Positions 18,289-29,274 of a DNA stretch of 64,000 nt are shown here, in pieces. This stretch comes from Rhodocyclaceae bacterium (GTDB lineage Bacteria; Pseudomonadota; Gammaproteobacteria; Burkholderiales; Rhodocyclaceae), in the NCBI GenBank assembly GCA_023230455.1, contig JALNXH010000004.1, positions 124,001 to 188,000 of the forward strand. Reading direction: 5' to 3'. A program made the position numbers and the translations under genes. How positions within the stretch are numbered: position 1 is the first letter of the stretch; each line of letters begins with the position of its first letter. The notes below the pieces were generated by a model. It did no database searches, was not told where the DNA came from, and was given only the letters and a program-made list of their open reading frames with translations.

Positions 18289-18956
18289 GCACGTTCAGCG
18301 AAATAAGCCGCAACGGCCTGTGGAAACAGAACGCCATCCTGGCCCAAGTACTGGGCCTCTGCCCCACACTGGCGGTGACCACCACGCTGACCAATGCCGT
18401 CAGCCTCGGGTTGGCGACGGCGCTGGTGATGGCGCTGTCCAGCGGCGGCGTCTCGGCCCTGCGCGCCTTCATTCCGTTCGAAATCCGCATTCCGGTGTTC
18501 ATCCTGATCATCGCCGCCCTGGTGACCATGGTGGACCTGGCCTTCAACGCCTGGCTGCACGAGCTGTACGTGATCCTCGGCATCTTCATTCCATTGATCG
18601 TCACCAACTGCATCGTGCTGGCGCGCGTAGAGGCGTTTGCCGCCAAAAATCCGGTCTGGCATTCGACATGGGACGGTTTCATGATGGGCATCGGTCTTAC
18701 CGGCGTGCTTGCCGTGCTCGGTGCGGCACGCGAATTCGTCGGCCAAGGTACGGTATTCGAAGGCATCGAGATGATCGTTCCCGGCGCCCACGCGATCCGC
18801 ATCCTGCCGGAGGATTACAGCTTCCTGATCGGCGTCCTGCCGCCGGGCGCCTTCATTCTGCTGGGCGTACTGATCGCCGTGCGTAACTGGCTCGATACCC
18901 GTGCCGCGGCCAGAGCGCGGCGCCAGCCGACACAGCCGCAACTGGCGGCCGCCTAG
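18285..18956 (+). CDS. rnfE: Rnf/Rsx electron transport complex subunit E
   Basis: Integral membrane subunit of 223 residues, partner and paralogue of RnfA in opposite topology. Family segments are NGLWKQNAILAQVLGLCPTLAVT and TNCIVLARVEAFA with the conserved Cys pair. The ATG at 18285 follows AAGGAGCA and overlaps the rnfG stop; longer in-frame starts are inside rnfG. Confidence 0.95.
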   Translation: MSTFSEISRNGLWKQNAILAQVLGLCPTLAVTTTLTNAVSLGLATALVMALSSGGVSALRAFIPFEIRIPVFILIIAALVTMVDLAFNAWLHELYVILGIFIPLIVTNCIVLARVEAFAAKNPVWHSTWDGFMMGIGLTGVLAVLGAAREFVGQGTVFEGIEMIVPGAHAIRILPEDYSFLIGVLPPGAFILLGVLIAVRNWLDTRAAARARRQPTQPQLAAA

Positions 18957-18968
18957 GCCTGACCGGCC

Positions 18969-19604
18969 ATGAACAAGGCGAAGCGCGCGCAAATCTTCGC
19001 CCGGCTGGCGGCGGCCGACCCTCACCCGGCCACCGAGCTCGAATACCGCACACCCTATCAACTGCTCGTCGCCGTGGTGCTCTCTGCCCAGGCCACCGAC
19101 AAGGGCGTGAACCGCGCCACCCGTCCGCTGTTCAACGACCACCCAACCGCCACGGCAATCGCCGCGTTGGGCGAGGAAAAACTGGCCGGCTATATCCAGA
19201 CCATCGGCCTCTACAAGACCAAGGCGAAGAACGTCGTCGCACTGACCAAGATACTGCTCGAACGCCACGCCGGTACGGTGCCGCATGACCGGGCGGCGCT
19301 CGAAGCGCTTCCCGGCGTCGGCCGCAAGACCGCCAACGTCGTACTCAACATCGTCTTCGGCGAACCCACCATCGCCGTGGATACCCATATCTTCCGCGTC
19401 GCCAACCGCACCGGCCTGGCCCCCGGCAAAGACGTGCGCAGCGTCGAAGACAAGCTGGTTAAATTCACTCCCGACGCCTACAAGCTGCATGCCCACCACT
19501 GGCTGATCCTGCACGGCCGCTACGTGTGCAAGGCGCGCACCCCCGAATGCCCGCGCTGCCCGATACTCGATCTCTGCGAGTATCGACGGAAGACGGCCAC
19601 CTAG
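18969..19604 (+). CDS. nth: Endonuclease III
   Basis: DNA glycosylase/AP lyase that removes oxidised pyrimidines in base excision repair. The 211 residues show the helix-hairpin-helix LPGVGRKTANVVL with the catalytic Lys, the catalytic Asp in VDTHIFRVANR, and the C-terminal 4Fe-4S loop C-x6-C-x2-C-x5-C (CKARTPECPRCPILDLC). It directly follows rnfE, the same rnfABCDGE-nth order as in E. coli (rsx-nth). Confidence 0.96.
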   Translation: MNKAKRAQIFARLAAADPHPATELEYRTPYQLLVAVVLSAQATDKGVNRATRPLFNDHPTATAIAALGEEKLAGYIQTIGLYKTKAKNVVALTKILLERHAGTVPHDRAALEALPGVGRKTANVVLNIVFGEPTIAVDTHIFRVANRTGLAPGKDVRSVEDKLVKFTPDAYKLHAHHWLILHGRYVCKARTPECPRCPILDLCEYRRKTAT

Positions 19605-19606
19605 CC

Positions 19607-20710
19607 ATGCGCCGCGCCGCTGCCACCGGATTCGCCAGTGCCGCGTCGGCTTCGCCCGAACTGGCGGCCGAAGCCGTCAGGGCGGCGTTGTCGGCCGTCG
19701 GCTGCGACTACGCGCACAGCCTCCTGCTGCTGCTCTCCGCGCATTTTTCAAACCACACCCAGCCGGCGGTCAATGCCGCCTCGCGCACCGCCCGCTGCCT
19801 TCAAGTCAGCGGCTGCACGGTACCGGGGCTGTTCACCGCAGAGGACTGGGCGCTGGATCAACCGGCGGCGGCAGCACTGGTGTTGTGCGGCCCGATCTGC
19901 CTGTCGGCGGTCCAGCCTGCGGCCGCCGACGGCGGAATTCCGTTGTTGACGCTGAGCAAACCCGAAGTACAACTCGGCAGCCACCTGAAAACCGGGCCCG
20001 TCCGCTACGGCACGCTAAGTACCGGCAGCGAGGGCGTGGCCGGCGGCGACGTCTGGAGCCAGTGCCGGCTACGCAGCGACGGCCATGCGGAAGCCCGCTT
20101 TCTCGGCGCGCGCACGGCCATCGGCGTCTCGCGCGGCCTGCGGGTCTGCTCGCCGCCGCTACAGATCACAGGCCGTATGGGTTTCGAGCTGTTCACCCTG
20201 TCGCACCGGCCGGCGCTGGATTCGCTGCTCGAAGTCGCGCCGGGTGCCGCCGACGAAACCGCCGCACCGCACACGCGCTACTTTGCCGCCGTGCTGGAAA
20301 CCGGCGCCATGCCGGAGTTGGCGCTGGAAGACGGACGCTATGCGCTGGTGCCGATCATCGGCGTCAATCCGCACGAAAAGTCGGTCACCCTCGCCGCCCG
20401 CCTGCCCGACCACGCCGCCCTGGTCTGGGTCCGCCACGATCCGGAAACGGCGGCGGCCGACAGCCTGCGGACCTTGCAGGAAATCGGCCAGGAGGCGCCC
20501 GATCCGGAATTCGCCCTGATGTTTTCCTGCATCGGCCGCGGCCCCTATTTCTCCCGCGGCGCCGACCGCGATCTGGCCCTGCTACAGGAGCGCTATCCCG
20601 ACCTCCCGGTGCTGGGTGCCTACGGCGCCGGCGAGATCGGCCCGGTCGCCGGAGAAAACCTGCTGCTCAGCTATTCCACCGTTTACGCACTGTTCAGTGC
20701 CGAGTCCTGA
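19607..20710 (+). CDS. FIST-domain signal-transduction protein
   Basis: The 367-residue protein has the FIST N and FIST C arrangement: an N-terminal lobe with DYAHSLLLLLSAHF and GCTVPGLFT, and a C-terminal lobe with FALMFSCIGRGPYFSRGADRDLALLQ and PVLGAYGAGEIGPV, a characteristic end. FIST domains are thought to sense small ligands, perhaps amino acids, and often pair with signalling domains; here it is alone. The ATG at 19607 is two bases after the nth stop. A longer frame starting inside nth was rejected. Confidence 0.85.
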   Translation: MRRAAATGFASAASASPELAAEAVRAALSAVGCDYAHSLLLLLSAHFSNHTQPAVNAASRTARCLQVSGCTVPGLFTAEDWALDQPAAAALVLCGPICLSAVQPAAADGGIPLLTLSKPEVQLGSHLKTGPVRYGTLSTGSEGVAGGDVWSQCRLRSDGHAEARFLGARTAIGVSRGLRVCSPPLQITGRMGFELFTLSHRPALDSLLEVAPGAADETAAPHTRYFAAVLETGAMPELALEDGRYALVPIIGVNPHEKSVTLAARLPDHAALVWVRHDPETAAADSLRTLQEIGQEAPDPEFALMFSCIGRGPYFSRGADRDLALLQERYPDLPVLGAYGAGEIGPVAGENLLLSYSTVYALFSAES

Positions 20711-20713
20711 CCC

Positions 20714-21145
20714 ATGTTCACACCCAGCCGAGACCAGGTCCGCCAGTTCCTCATCGATGCCTGGCGCAAACATCGGGAACGCCTTCCCGCCACGCCGCTG
20801 GAAACCATGGCGGCCGACCTCGTCGTTCTCCACCCGGAATACCACACCCTGCTCGGCAGTGGCGAAGATGCCCTGGCCAAGGACTGGATGCCCGAGCAGG
20901 GCGAAACCAATCCCTTCCTGCACCTTTCGTTGCATCTCGCCATCGCCGAACAGTTGCAGATCGACCAGCCGACGGGAATCCGCAACCTGTACCAGCAGTT
21001 GCTGGAGCAACTCGACGATCGCCACGAGGCGCTGCACCGCATCCTCGACTGCCTCGGCGAAACCCTCTGGCGCGCCCAGCGCGACCGGGCACCGCTCGAT
21101 GGCGAGGCCTATCTCGCCTGCCTGCGGCGGGCCGTAGGACGTTAG
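20714..21145 (+). CDS. DUF1841 family protein
   Basis: Cytoplasmic 143-residue protein with the family pattern FTPSRDQVRQFLIDAWRK at the N terminus and GETNPFLHLSLHLAIAEQ, QPTGIR and LGETLWRAQRD further on. DUF1841 is common in beta- and gammaproteobacteria, and its function is unknown. It follows the FIST gene by three bases and precedes the MoxR operon by 30 bases, so it may belong to either transcript. Confidence 0.85.
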   Translation: MFTPSRDQVRQFLIDAWRKHRERLPATPLETMAADLVVLHPEYHTLLGSGEDALAKDWMPEQGETNPFLHLSLHLAIAEQLQIDQPTGIRNLYQQLLEQLDDRHEALHRILDCLGETLWRAQRDRAPLDGEAYLACLRRAVGR

Positions 21146-21175
21146 AATCGAAACACGACCCCAATTCAACCCAGG

Positions 21176-22027
21176 ATGACCCCCATGCGCTTCAAGGGAA
21201 CAGAGAGTTACGTCGCCACACCGGACCTGATGCTCGCCGTCAACGCCTCCATCGCCTTGCAGCGTCCGCTGCTGATCAAGGGCGAACCGGGCACCGGCAA
21301 AACCATGCTGGCCGAGGAAGTGGCCGCCGCGCTCGGATTGAACCTGATCCAATGGCATGTCAAATCGACCACCAAGGCCCAGCAGGGGCTGTACGAGTAC
21401 GACGCGGTATCGCGTCTGCGCGATTCCCAACTCGGCGACGGCCGCGTCCATGACATCGCCAACTACATCGTCAAGGGCGTGCTCTGGCAGGCGTTCGAGG
21501 CCGATCAGCCGACCGTGGTGCTGATCGACGAAATCGACAAGGCCGACATCGAGTTTCCCAACGATCTGCTGCGCGAAATCGACCGCATGGAGTTCTACTG
21601 CTACGAAACGCGCACCCTGGTCAAAGCGAAGCACCGGCCAATCGTCTTCATCACCTCGAACAACGAGAAGGAACTGCCCGACGCCTTCCTGCGCCGCTGC
21701 TTCTTCCACTACATCCGCTTCCCCGACAAGGACACCATGGCGCGCATCGTCGATGTCCACTTCCCCGACCTCAAGCGCGAACTGCTACGCGAGGCACTGG
21801 AAGTATTCTTCGAGCTGCGTGCGGTATCAGCACTGAAAAAGAAGCCGAGCACCTCCGAACTGATCGACTGGCTGAAACTCCTGATGTCCGAGGACATTCC
21901 GCCCGAGGCGCTGCGCAGCGCCGACCGCAAGACCGCCATCCCGCCGCTGCACGGCGCGCTGCTGAAGAACGAACAGGACGTGCATCTGTTCGAGCGCTTG
22001 GTCTTCATGGACAAGCAAGCGCGGTGA
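21176..22027 (+). CDS. MoxR-family AAA+ ATPase
   Basis: The 283-residue ATPase has a Walker A GEPGTGKTML (residues about 37-46), Walker B VVLIDEIDKAD, sensor FITSNNEKELPDAFLRRC, and a C-terminal lid. MoxR ATPases act with VWA proteins in metal insertion or protein-complex maturation. The VWA partner is found two genes downstream (24064-25236). Between them is a GGDEF sensor whose GTG start overlaps this gene's stop, an unusual interruption of the pair. An alternative Met three codons into the protein (21185) could also serve as start. Confidence 0.9.
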   Translation: MTPMRFKGTESYVATPDLMLAVNASIALQRPLLIKGEPGTGKTMLAEEVAAALGLNLIQWHVKSTTKAQQGLYEYDAVSRLRDSQLGDGRVHDIANYIVKGVLWQAFEADQPTVVLIDEIDKADIEFPNDLLREIDRMEFYCYETRTLVKAKHRPIVFITSNNEKELPDAFLRRCFFHYIRFPDKDTMARIVDVHFPDLKRELLREALEVFFELRAVSALKKKPSTSELIDWLKLLMSEDIPPEALRSADRKTAIPPLHGALLKNEQDVHLFERLVFMDKQAR

Positions 22028-24060
22028 ACCCTCTTCCCGGCTGCATCCTGATCCTGTTTCTGCTGACGGCCCTGCCGGCCGTCGCGCTGGAACGCGTCAC
22101 GCTGCAGCTGAAGTGGAAGCACCAGTTCCAGTTCGCCGGCTATTACGCGGCGCTGGAAAAGGGTTACTACCGAGAGGCCGGGCTGGACGTGACCATCGTC
22201 GAACAAACGGCCAGGGAAAACTCGCTCGACGCGGTGCTCAACGGCCGCGCCGATTACGGCATAGGCGCCTCCGATCTGGCGCTGCATAGAGCCCAGGGCA
22301 AACCGGTGGTGGCACTGGCCTGCATCATCCAGCATTCGCCGCTGGTACTGTTCACCAGCGTCCGCATCCAGTCGATCAAGGATCTCACCGACAAGCGGAT
22401 CATGCTGCTGCCGGAGGAAACCGAGTTGTTCGCTTTCCTCACCCGCAGCGGAGTCGAGCGCAACCGGATTGTCGAAGTCCCGCACAGCTTCGATATCGAC
22501 GCACTGACCTCGGGCCGCGTCGATGCCCTTTCCGGCTACTCGACCGACGAAGCCTACGACCTACAGTCCGCCAATTTCACCTATCACCAGTTCAGCCCAC
22601 GCAGCGTCGACATCGACTTTTACGGCGACACGCTGTTCACCACACAGAAACATCTGAAGGAGCATCCCAGTCAAGTAGTCGCCTTCCGCGAGGCCAGTCT
22701 GCGCGGCTGGCAGTACGCGCTGGCCCACAGCGAGGAAGTGATCGAGCTGATCCGCAGCAAATACAGCCAGCGCCACAGCCTGGAACACCTGCGGTTCGAA
22801 GCCGCCGAGACGGCCCGCCTGATGCAACCGGACCTGGTCGAGATCGGTTCGATGAACCCGGAACGCTGGCGCAAGATCGCCGATATGTACGCCAGCCTGG
22901 GCATGACCCCGCACGAATTCGAGATCGAAGGCTTCATCTACGATCCACGCCCGGTCAAGCTGCCAGCGTGGGTCAACACCTCGCTGCTCAGCGCGCTGGC
23001 AGCACTGCTGCTGTTCTCCATACTGGTCTGGCGCTACGCCCGCCTCAACCGCAATCTCAACCGCGCATTGGTTGAACGCGACCAGGCGCTGGCCGAGCGC
23101 CGGGCCAACGAGGAACAGTTGCGCGTGGTGCTCGACACCGCACCGGTGGCCGTCATCACCTGGCGCAAAGGGTTCGTGCTGACCGGCTGGAACCGCGAAG
23201 CGCAACGTACCTTCGGCTGGACCAAGGAAGAAGTGCTGGAGCGTAATTTCTTCGACTTCATGGTACCGGAAGCCGAACGCCCCCAGGTTCAGGCGATCAC
23301 CGATGGCGCACTGGATTCGGATTTCGTCGCCCACTCGGTCAACCATAACCTCACCAAGGATGGCAGAACCATTTTCTGCGCCTGGTCGAACGCCATGTTC
23401 CACGACCCGGCGGGCAACCCCGCGGGGGTCATCTCGATTGCGCTGGACATTACCGAGCGTACCCAGGCCGAAGAAGCGCTGCATGCCGCCAACATCGGGC
23501 TGCAAACCCGTCTCGAACAAATCCAGGCGCTCCAGGCCAGACTTGAGGAGTTAGCGGTACGCGACAGCCTGACCGGGCTCTACAACCGGCGCTACCTCGA
23601 CGAAACCCTCGAACGCGAAGTGGCGCGCGCGCGCCGCGAGGGCCACCCGCTCTCCCTGCTGATGATCGACGTCGACCATTTCAAGCAGCTCAACGACAAC
23701 TACGGTCACCGTGCCGGCGACAAGGTGTTGCGCATGCTCTCCGAGCTGCTGCTGGCCGATACGCGCACCGAAGACGTCGCCTGCCGCTACGGCGGCGAGG
23801 AGTTCCTTGTCCTGCTGCCCGGAATGCCCGCTGACAAAGCCCGTCAGCGCGCGGAAACCTGGCGTCGCGACATAGAAAACGCCGCGGTCGTATTCGAAGG
23901 CCATGCCCTGAAAATCACCGCCTCCTTCGGCATTGCCTGCTATCCGGAGCACGGCCAGGATCCGGACCAGCTCACCGGTGCAGCCGACGCCGCGCTGTAC
24001 GAAGCCAAACATCGGGGCCGCAACCGGGTCGAATGCCTGCAAGGCCACTTCGTCGGATAA
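22024..24060 (+). CDS. NMT1/THI5-like periplasmic sensor - PAS - GGDEF diguanylate cyclase
   Basis: The 678-residue protein has an export signal (residues 1-21), an NMT1/THI5-like solute-binding domain (about 25-310; LKWKHQFQFAGYYAALEKGY), a membrane helix (about 318-337), a PAS domain (about 360-480; VITWRKGFVLTGWN) and a GGDEF domain (about 515-675). The active-site loop is GGEEF (CRYGGEEFLVLLPG) and the DSLTGLYNRRYLDE start is intact, so c-di-GMP synthesis is expected. The ligand may be a thiamine-precursor-like or other small heterocycle, by family only. GTG start overlaps the MoxR stop; the VWA gene follows after three bases. Confidence 0.9.
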   Translation: MNPLPGCILILFLLTALPAVALERVTLQLKWKHQFQFAGYYAALEKGYYREAGLDVTIVEQTARENSLDAVLNGRADYGIGASDLALHRAQGKPVVALACIIQHSPLVLFTSVRIQSIKDLTDKRIMLLPEETELFAFLTRSGVERNRIVEVPHSFDIDALTSGRVDALSGYSTDEAYDLQSANFTYHQFSPRSVDIDFYGDTLFTTQKHLKEHPSQVVAFREASLRGWQYALAHSEEVIELIRSKYSQRHSLEHLRFEAAETARLMQPDLVEIGSMNPERWRKIADMYASLGMTPHEFEIEGFIYDPRPVKLPAWVNTSLLSALAALLLFSILVWRYARLNRNLNRALVERDQALAERRANEEQLRVVLDTAPVAVITWRKGFVLTGWNREAQRTFGWTKEEVLERNFFDFMVPEAERPQVQAITDGALDSDFVAHSVNHNLTKDGRTIFCAWSNAMFHDPAGNPAGVISIALDITERTQAEEALHAANIGLQTRLEQIQALQARLEELAVRDSLTGLYNRRYLDETLEREVARARREGHPLSLLMIDVDHFKQLNDNYGHRAGDKVLRMLSELLLADTRTEDVACRYGGEEFLVLLPGMPADKARQRAETWRRDIENAAVVFEGHALKITASFGIACYPEHGQDPDQLTGAADAALYEAKHRGRNRVECLQGHFVG

Positions 24061-24063
24061 ACC

Positions 24064-25236
24064 ATGCTGATCGACTTTTTCTACCATCTGAAAGCCCGCA
24101 ATCTGAAGGCATCGACCCGCGAGTACCTGACCTTGCTGGAAGCCATGCAGGCCCGCGTCGCCGACCACAGCATCGACGAGTTCTACTTCCTCGCCCGCAC
24201 CTGCCTGGTGAAGGACGAAAGCGCCTACGACCGCTTCGACCAGGCCTTCGGCGAATATTTTCACGGCGTCGAAAAGATTCCCGGGCTGGAAGCCGAACTT
24301 CCCGAAGAATGGTTGCGCCTGCTGGCAAAAAAGCACCTCAGCGACGAGGAGAAAGCGCAGCTGGAAAAGCTCGGCTTCGACAAGCTGATGGAGGAATTCC
24401 GCAAGCGTCTGAAGGAGCAGAAAGGCCGCCATGCCGGCGGCAGCAAGTGGGTTGGCACCGGCGGCAGCAGCCCCTTCGGCAACGGCGGTTATCACCCGGA
24501 AGGCATCCGCGTCGGCGGCGAATCGGCCGGCAACCGGACCGCGATCAAGGTCTGGGAACAACGCGAGTTCAAGAACCTCGACGACGCCGTGGAACTCGGC
24601 ACGCGCAACATCAAGGTGGCACTGCGCCGCCTGCGCCGCTTCGCCCGCGAGGGTGCCGCCGACGAGCTGGATCTGGAAGGCACCATCCGCGGCACGGCCG
24701 AGAACGCCGGCTGGCTCGACCTGCGCATGCGCCCGGAGCGCCACAACAAGGTCAAGGTGCTGCTGTTCCTCGACATCGGCGGTTCGATGGACGACCACGT
24801 GCGTACCTGCGAGGAACTGTTCTCCGCCTGCAAGAGCGAGTTCAAGCATCTGGAGCACTTCTACTTCCACAACTGCGTCTACGACCACGTCTGGAAGGAC
24901 AACCACCGGCGGCGCAGCGAAACCCTCCCGCTCTGGGACGTGCTGCACAAATACGGCCCCGACTACAAGCTGGTGCTGGTCGGCGACGCCACCATGAGCC
25001 CCGGCGAAATCCTCCATCCGGGCGGCTCGGTCGAGTACTTCAACAAGGAGGCCGGCTCGGTCTGGATGCGCAGGCTGCTCGACACCTATCCCTCCGCCGC
25101 CTGGCTGAATCCGGAACCGGAACGCTACTGGCAATATCGCCACTCGATCTCCATCCTCAACGACATCATGGCCGAGCGCATGTATCCGTTGACCATTTCA
25201 GGCCTGGAGCGGGCAATGCGGCAGTTGAGCAAATAG
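24064..25236 (+). CDS. VWA-domain protein, CoxE/YehP-like MoxR partner
   Basis: The 390-residue protein has a helical N-terminal half, a low-complexity Gly-rich region near 120-155 (GGSKWVGTGGSSPFGNGG), and a C-terminal von Willebrand A domain. The metal site reads DIGGSMDDH, with Gly replacing the first Ser of the usual DxSxS, a variant also seen in this subfamily. Proteins of this class act with a MoxR ATPase, here 21176-22027, probably as a chaperone for metal-centre or complex assembly. The client is not evident from neighbours. Confidence 0.87.
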   Translation: MLIDFFYHLKARNLKASTREYLTLLEAMQARVADHSIDEFYFLARTCLVKDESAYDRFDQAFGEYFHGVEKIPGLEAELPEEWLRLLAKKHLSDEEKAQLEKLGFDKLMEEFRKRLKEQKGRHAGGSKWVGTGGSSPFGNGGYHPEGIRVGGESAGNRTAIKVWEQREFKNLDDAVELGTRNIKVALRRLRRFAREGAADELDLEGTIRGTAENAGWLDLRMRPERHNKVKVLLFLDIGGSMDDHVRTCEELFSACKSEFKHLEHFYFHNCVYDHVWKDNHRRRSETLPLWDVLHKYGPDYKLVLVGDATMSPGEILHPGGSVEYFNKEAGSVWMRRLLDTYPSAAWLNPEPERYWQYRHSISILNDIMAERMYPLTISGLERAMRQLSK

Positions 25237-25249
25237 CCGCTGTCAAGTC

Positions 25250-25278
25250 TTGCCCCGCCGCACCCCTTGCGGCATAGT
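25250..25278 (+). promoter_or_regulatory. Weak candidate sigma-70 promoter for tex
   Basis: TTGCCC (25250-25255) and CATAGT (25273-25278) are spaced by 17 bases; each matches four of six consensus positions. Transcription from here would include the palindrome at 25331-25425 in the leader of tex. Confidence 0.3.
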
Positions 25279-25330
25279 GCGCGCCTCCGCTTCACCCAGT
25301 CGTTGCGATTCAGGACGCAAAAAACTGATT

Positions 25331-25425
25331 ACCACGGGGGCACGGGGAGCACGGGGAAAGCGCGAAAAAAGGCGATTGCCTGACGAATCGTCGTTCTTCC
25401 CCGTGTCCCCCGTGCTCCCCGTGGT
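25331..25425. repeat. Large GC-rich palindrome, copy 2 (upstream of tex)
   Basis: The left arm starts ACCACGGGGGCACGGGGAGC and the right arm ends GTGCTCCCCGTGGT, giving long complementary arms with slight register shifts and a loop of about 35 bases. It shares arm sequence with the palindrome inside the rnf operon, more than 11 kb away. It lies 24 bases upstream of the tex start and would be transcribed as a stable hairpin in the leader. Confidence 0.8.
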
Positions 25426-25449
25426 TTAACTTCAAAGACTCCCCGATTC

Positions 25450-27762
<2,313 letters not shown>

Positions 27763-27843
27763 GGCGTGGGTGGAAAAGGCTTCTGGGTTGTATGTCGCTT
27801 TTGTGCCCGAAGCGGAAGTTGCGCTTCTGGGAAAGTTGACCTT

Positions 27844-27913
27844 CAGGAACGTTCAAGGTCAGTGGCGCGGCGCGGCTTTATCGCGCAGCGTCCCCTGCAC
27901 CGCAGGGTTGGGG
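27844..27913 (-). repeat. attC-like integron recombination site 2 (after ankyrin gene)
   Basis: Read on the minus strand, the 70-bp site begins CCCCAAC (R''-like, 27907-27913), just two bases beyond the ankyrin TGA. It contains the inner segment GGACGCTGCGCGATAAAGCC, shared almost exactly with the other site, and ends GAACGTTCCTG. The right-hand core is degenerate (GTTCCTG instead of GTTRRRY). Its CCCCAAC complements, at six of seven positions, the GTTGGGC at the head of the same cassette. Confidence 0.75.
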
Positions 27914-27914
27914 A

Positions 27915-29201
27915 TCATTTGGCTCCGTGCTCCTTAAGCAACTTGGTAATTGCGTCTGAGTTGCGTGCAAAGTAAAGCGAAGTCACACCAAACTTGCTGA
28001 CGGCATTTACATCGGCACCGTAGTCGAGAAGCAGTTTCACCAATTCGACATCACCCCTGGATATTGCCTTGTGGAATGGAGTTTCTCCGTCACGAGAAGT
28101 TTTCGCGTTGACGTTCGCTCCACTCTTTAGAAGAGCTTCCACCGCTGACCTTCTTGTTTCATTGTTTCCGTACGATACGGCCCCATGCAGCGGCGTGAAA
28201 CCATCGTTAGTAGCGGAATTCACGTCTGCCCGATTGGCAAGCAATAGCTGCATAACCTTTACGGCACCTTGTGAGGCCGCCTGATGGAGCGCGGTACCTC
28301 CATGCATATTTTGGGCATTTGGATTGGCACCGTGACGCAAGAGTGCTTCCGCAGTTGAGAGACCATAATCACTTCCTGCTGCCGAGTAGAGCGCTGTGAA
28401 TCCCGCTCGATCGCCAGCATTTGGATCTGCTCCTTTCTCAAGCAAATAGTTTGTAACTTTGATGTTGCCTCGACCTGCAGCCGTCTGTAGCGGATACCAA
28501 CCGGTTGGTGACGGTGCGTTCACCTTTGCTCCACTCTCCACTAGAAGTTGCGCCATCTCCACGTAGTCGCCATTCTCCCCCGCAGAACTTAGAGGCGACG
28601 AACCGCCGCCTTCAACATCTGCGCCGCGAGCAATAAGCACTTTGGCGACGGGAATATTGTTTGACCTCGCAGCATAATTTAGAGGTGTCTTGTGTGATCT
28701 GCCCTCACCTGTTTTTCTATTTGCATCGGCTCCATGCGCAATTAACACGTTTGCGAATTCCACCAAATCTACTCGTTTGCCAAATCCATTTACACCTTCG
28801 GCTGCCCAATGCAGCGGTGTTTCGCCATAGTTGGTAGGCGCATCTACCGTTGCACCGTGCGCCAATAGAATCTCTGCCATGCCCTTCTTATTCGCATAAT
28901 GGAGCGCCACCCTGTCGAACTGGCCTTTCGCATTTACGTCCGCACCTTTAGAAATCAGCAATTTGACCAGCTCAGCATTCCCAGTAGACACGGCATGGTG
29001 GATTATTGGATTGCCATATCGATTCTTTTGATTTACGTCAGCACCAAGAGCAATCAGTGTCTTGGCTTTCCCAATATCGTTACTCGAAATTGCATCCCAA
29101 AGAAAGCTCTCAGCCTGTGCGGATGGAATTAGTGCTAGCGCCACAAGACCAGTTAGCACATAGAGAAACTGCCTAACAATTGCGCGGGAAGATCTTTTCA
29201 T
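27915..29201 (-). CDS. Exported ankyrin-repeat protein (cassette gene)
   Basis: The 428-residue protein has a signal peptide (FLYVLTGLVALALIPSAQA, ending about residue 30) followed by about eleven ankyrin repeats with standard signatures such as GNAELVKLLISKGADVNA, GETPLHWAAEG and DGFTPLHGAVSYG. Ankyrin arrays are protein-binding scaffolds; exported bacterial ones are of unknown role or contact other cells' proteins. The ATG at 29201 lies three bases after the GTTGGGC core of the upstream attC-like site. A TTG start three codons earlier is possible but would overlap that core. Codon and base use differ from the GC-rich neighbours, in line with acquisition. Confidence 0.87.
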   Translation of the reverse strand: MKRSSRAIVRQFLYVLTGLVALALIPSAQAESFLWDAISSNDIGKAKTLIALGADVNQKNRYGNPIIHHAVSTGNAELVKLLISKGADVNAKGQFDRVALHYANKKGMAEILLAHGATVDAPTNYGETPLHWAAEGVNGFGKRVDLVEFANVLIAHGADANRKTGEGRSHKTPLNYAARSNNIPVAKVLIARGADVEGGGSSPLSSAGENGDYVEMAQLLVESGAKVNAPSPTGWYPLQTAAGRGNIKVTNYLLEKGADPNAGDRAGFTALYSAAGSDYGLSTAEALLRHGANPNAQNMHGGTALHQAASQGAVKVMQLLLANRADVNSATNDGFTPLHGAVSYGNNETRRSAVEALLKSGANVNAKTSRDGETPFHKAISRGDVELVKLLLDYGADVNAVSKFGVTSLYFARNSDAITKLLKEHGAK

Positions 29202-29204
29202 GAT

Positions 29205-29274
29205 GCCCAACGTAGAAGTGAGGGGCGCTGCGCGGCTTCATCGCGCAGCGTCCGTGTGGACTGCCGGGTTAGCC
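29205..29274 (-). repeat. attC-like integron recombination site 1 (after DUF5677 gene)
   Basis: On the minus strand it starts GGCTAAC (29268-29274), in which TAA is the stop codon of the DUF5677 gene. It continues through an imperfect hairpin (GGACGCTGCGCG / CGCGCAGCGCCC) and ends CTACGTTGGGC (29205-29215), a full GTTRRRY core. Length 70 bp, the same as the second site. The next gene's ATG follows three bases later. Confidence 0.82.

Noticed and set aside
27763..27843. A third attC-like site directly after tex
   Set aside because: GTTG and short repeats (GCTTCTGGG) occur, but no paired cores or hairpin of the right size could be drawn.
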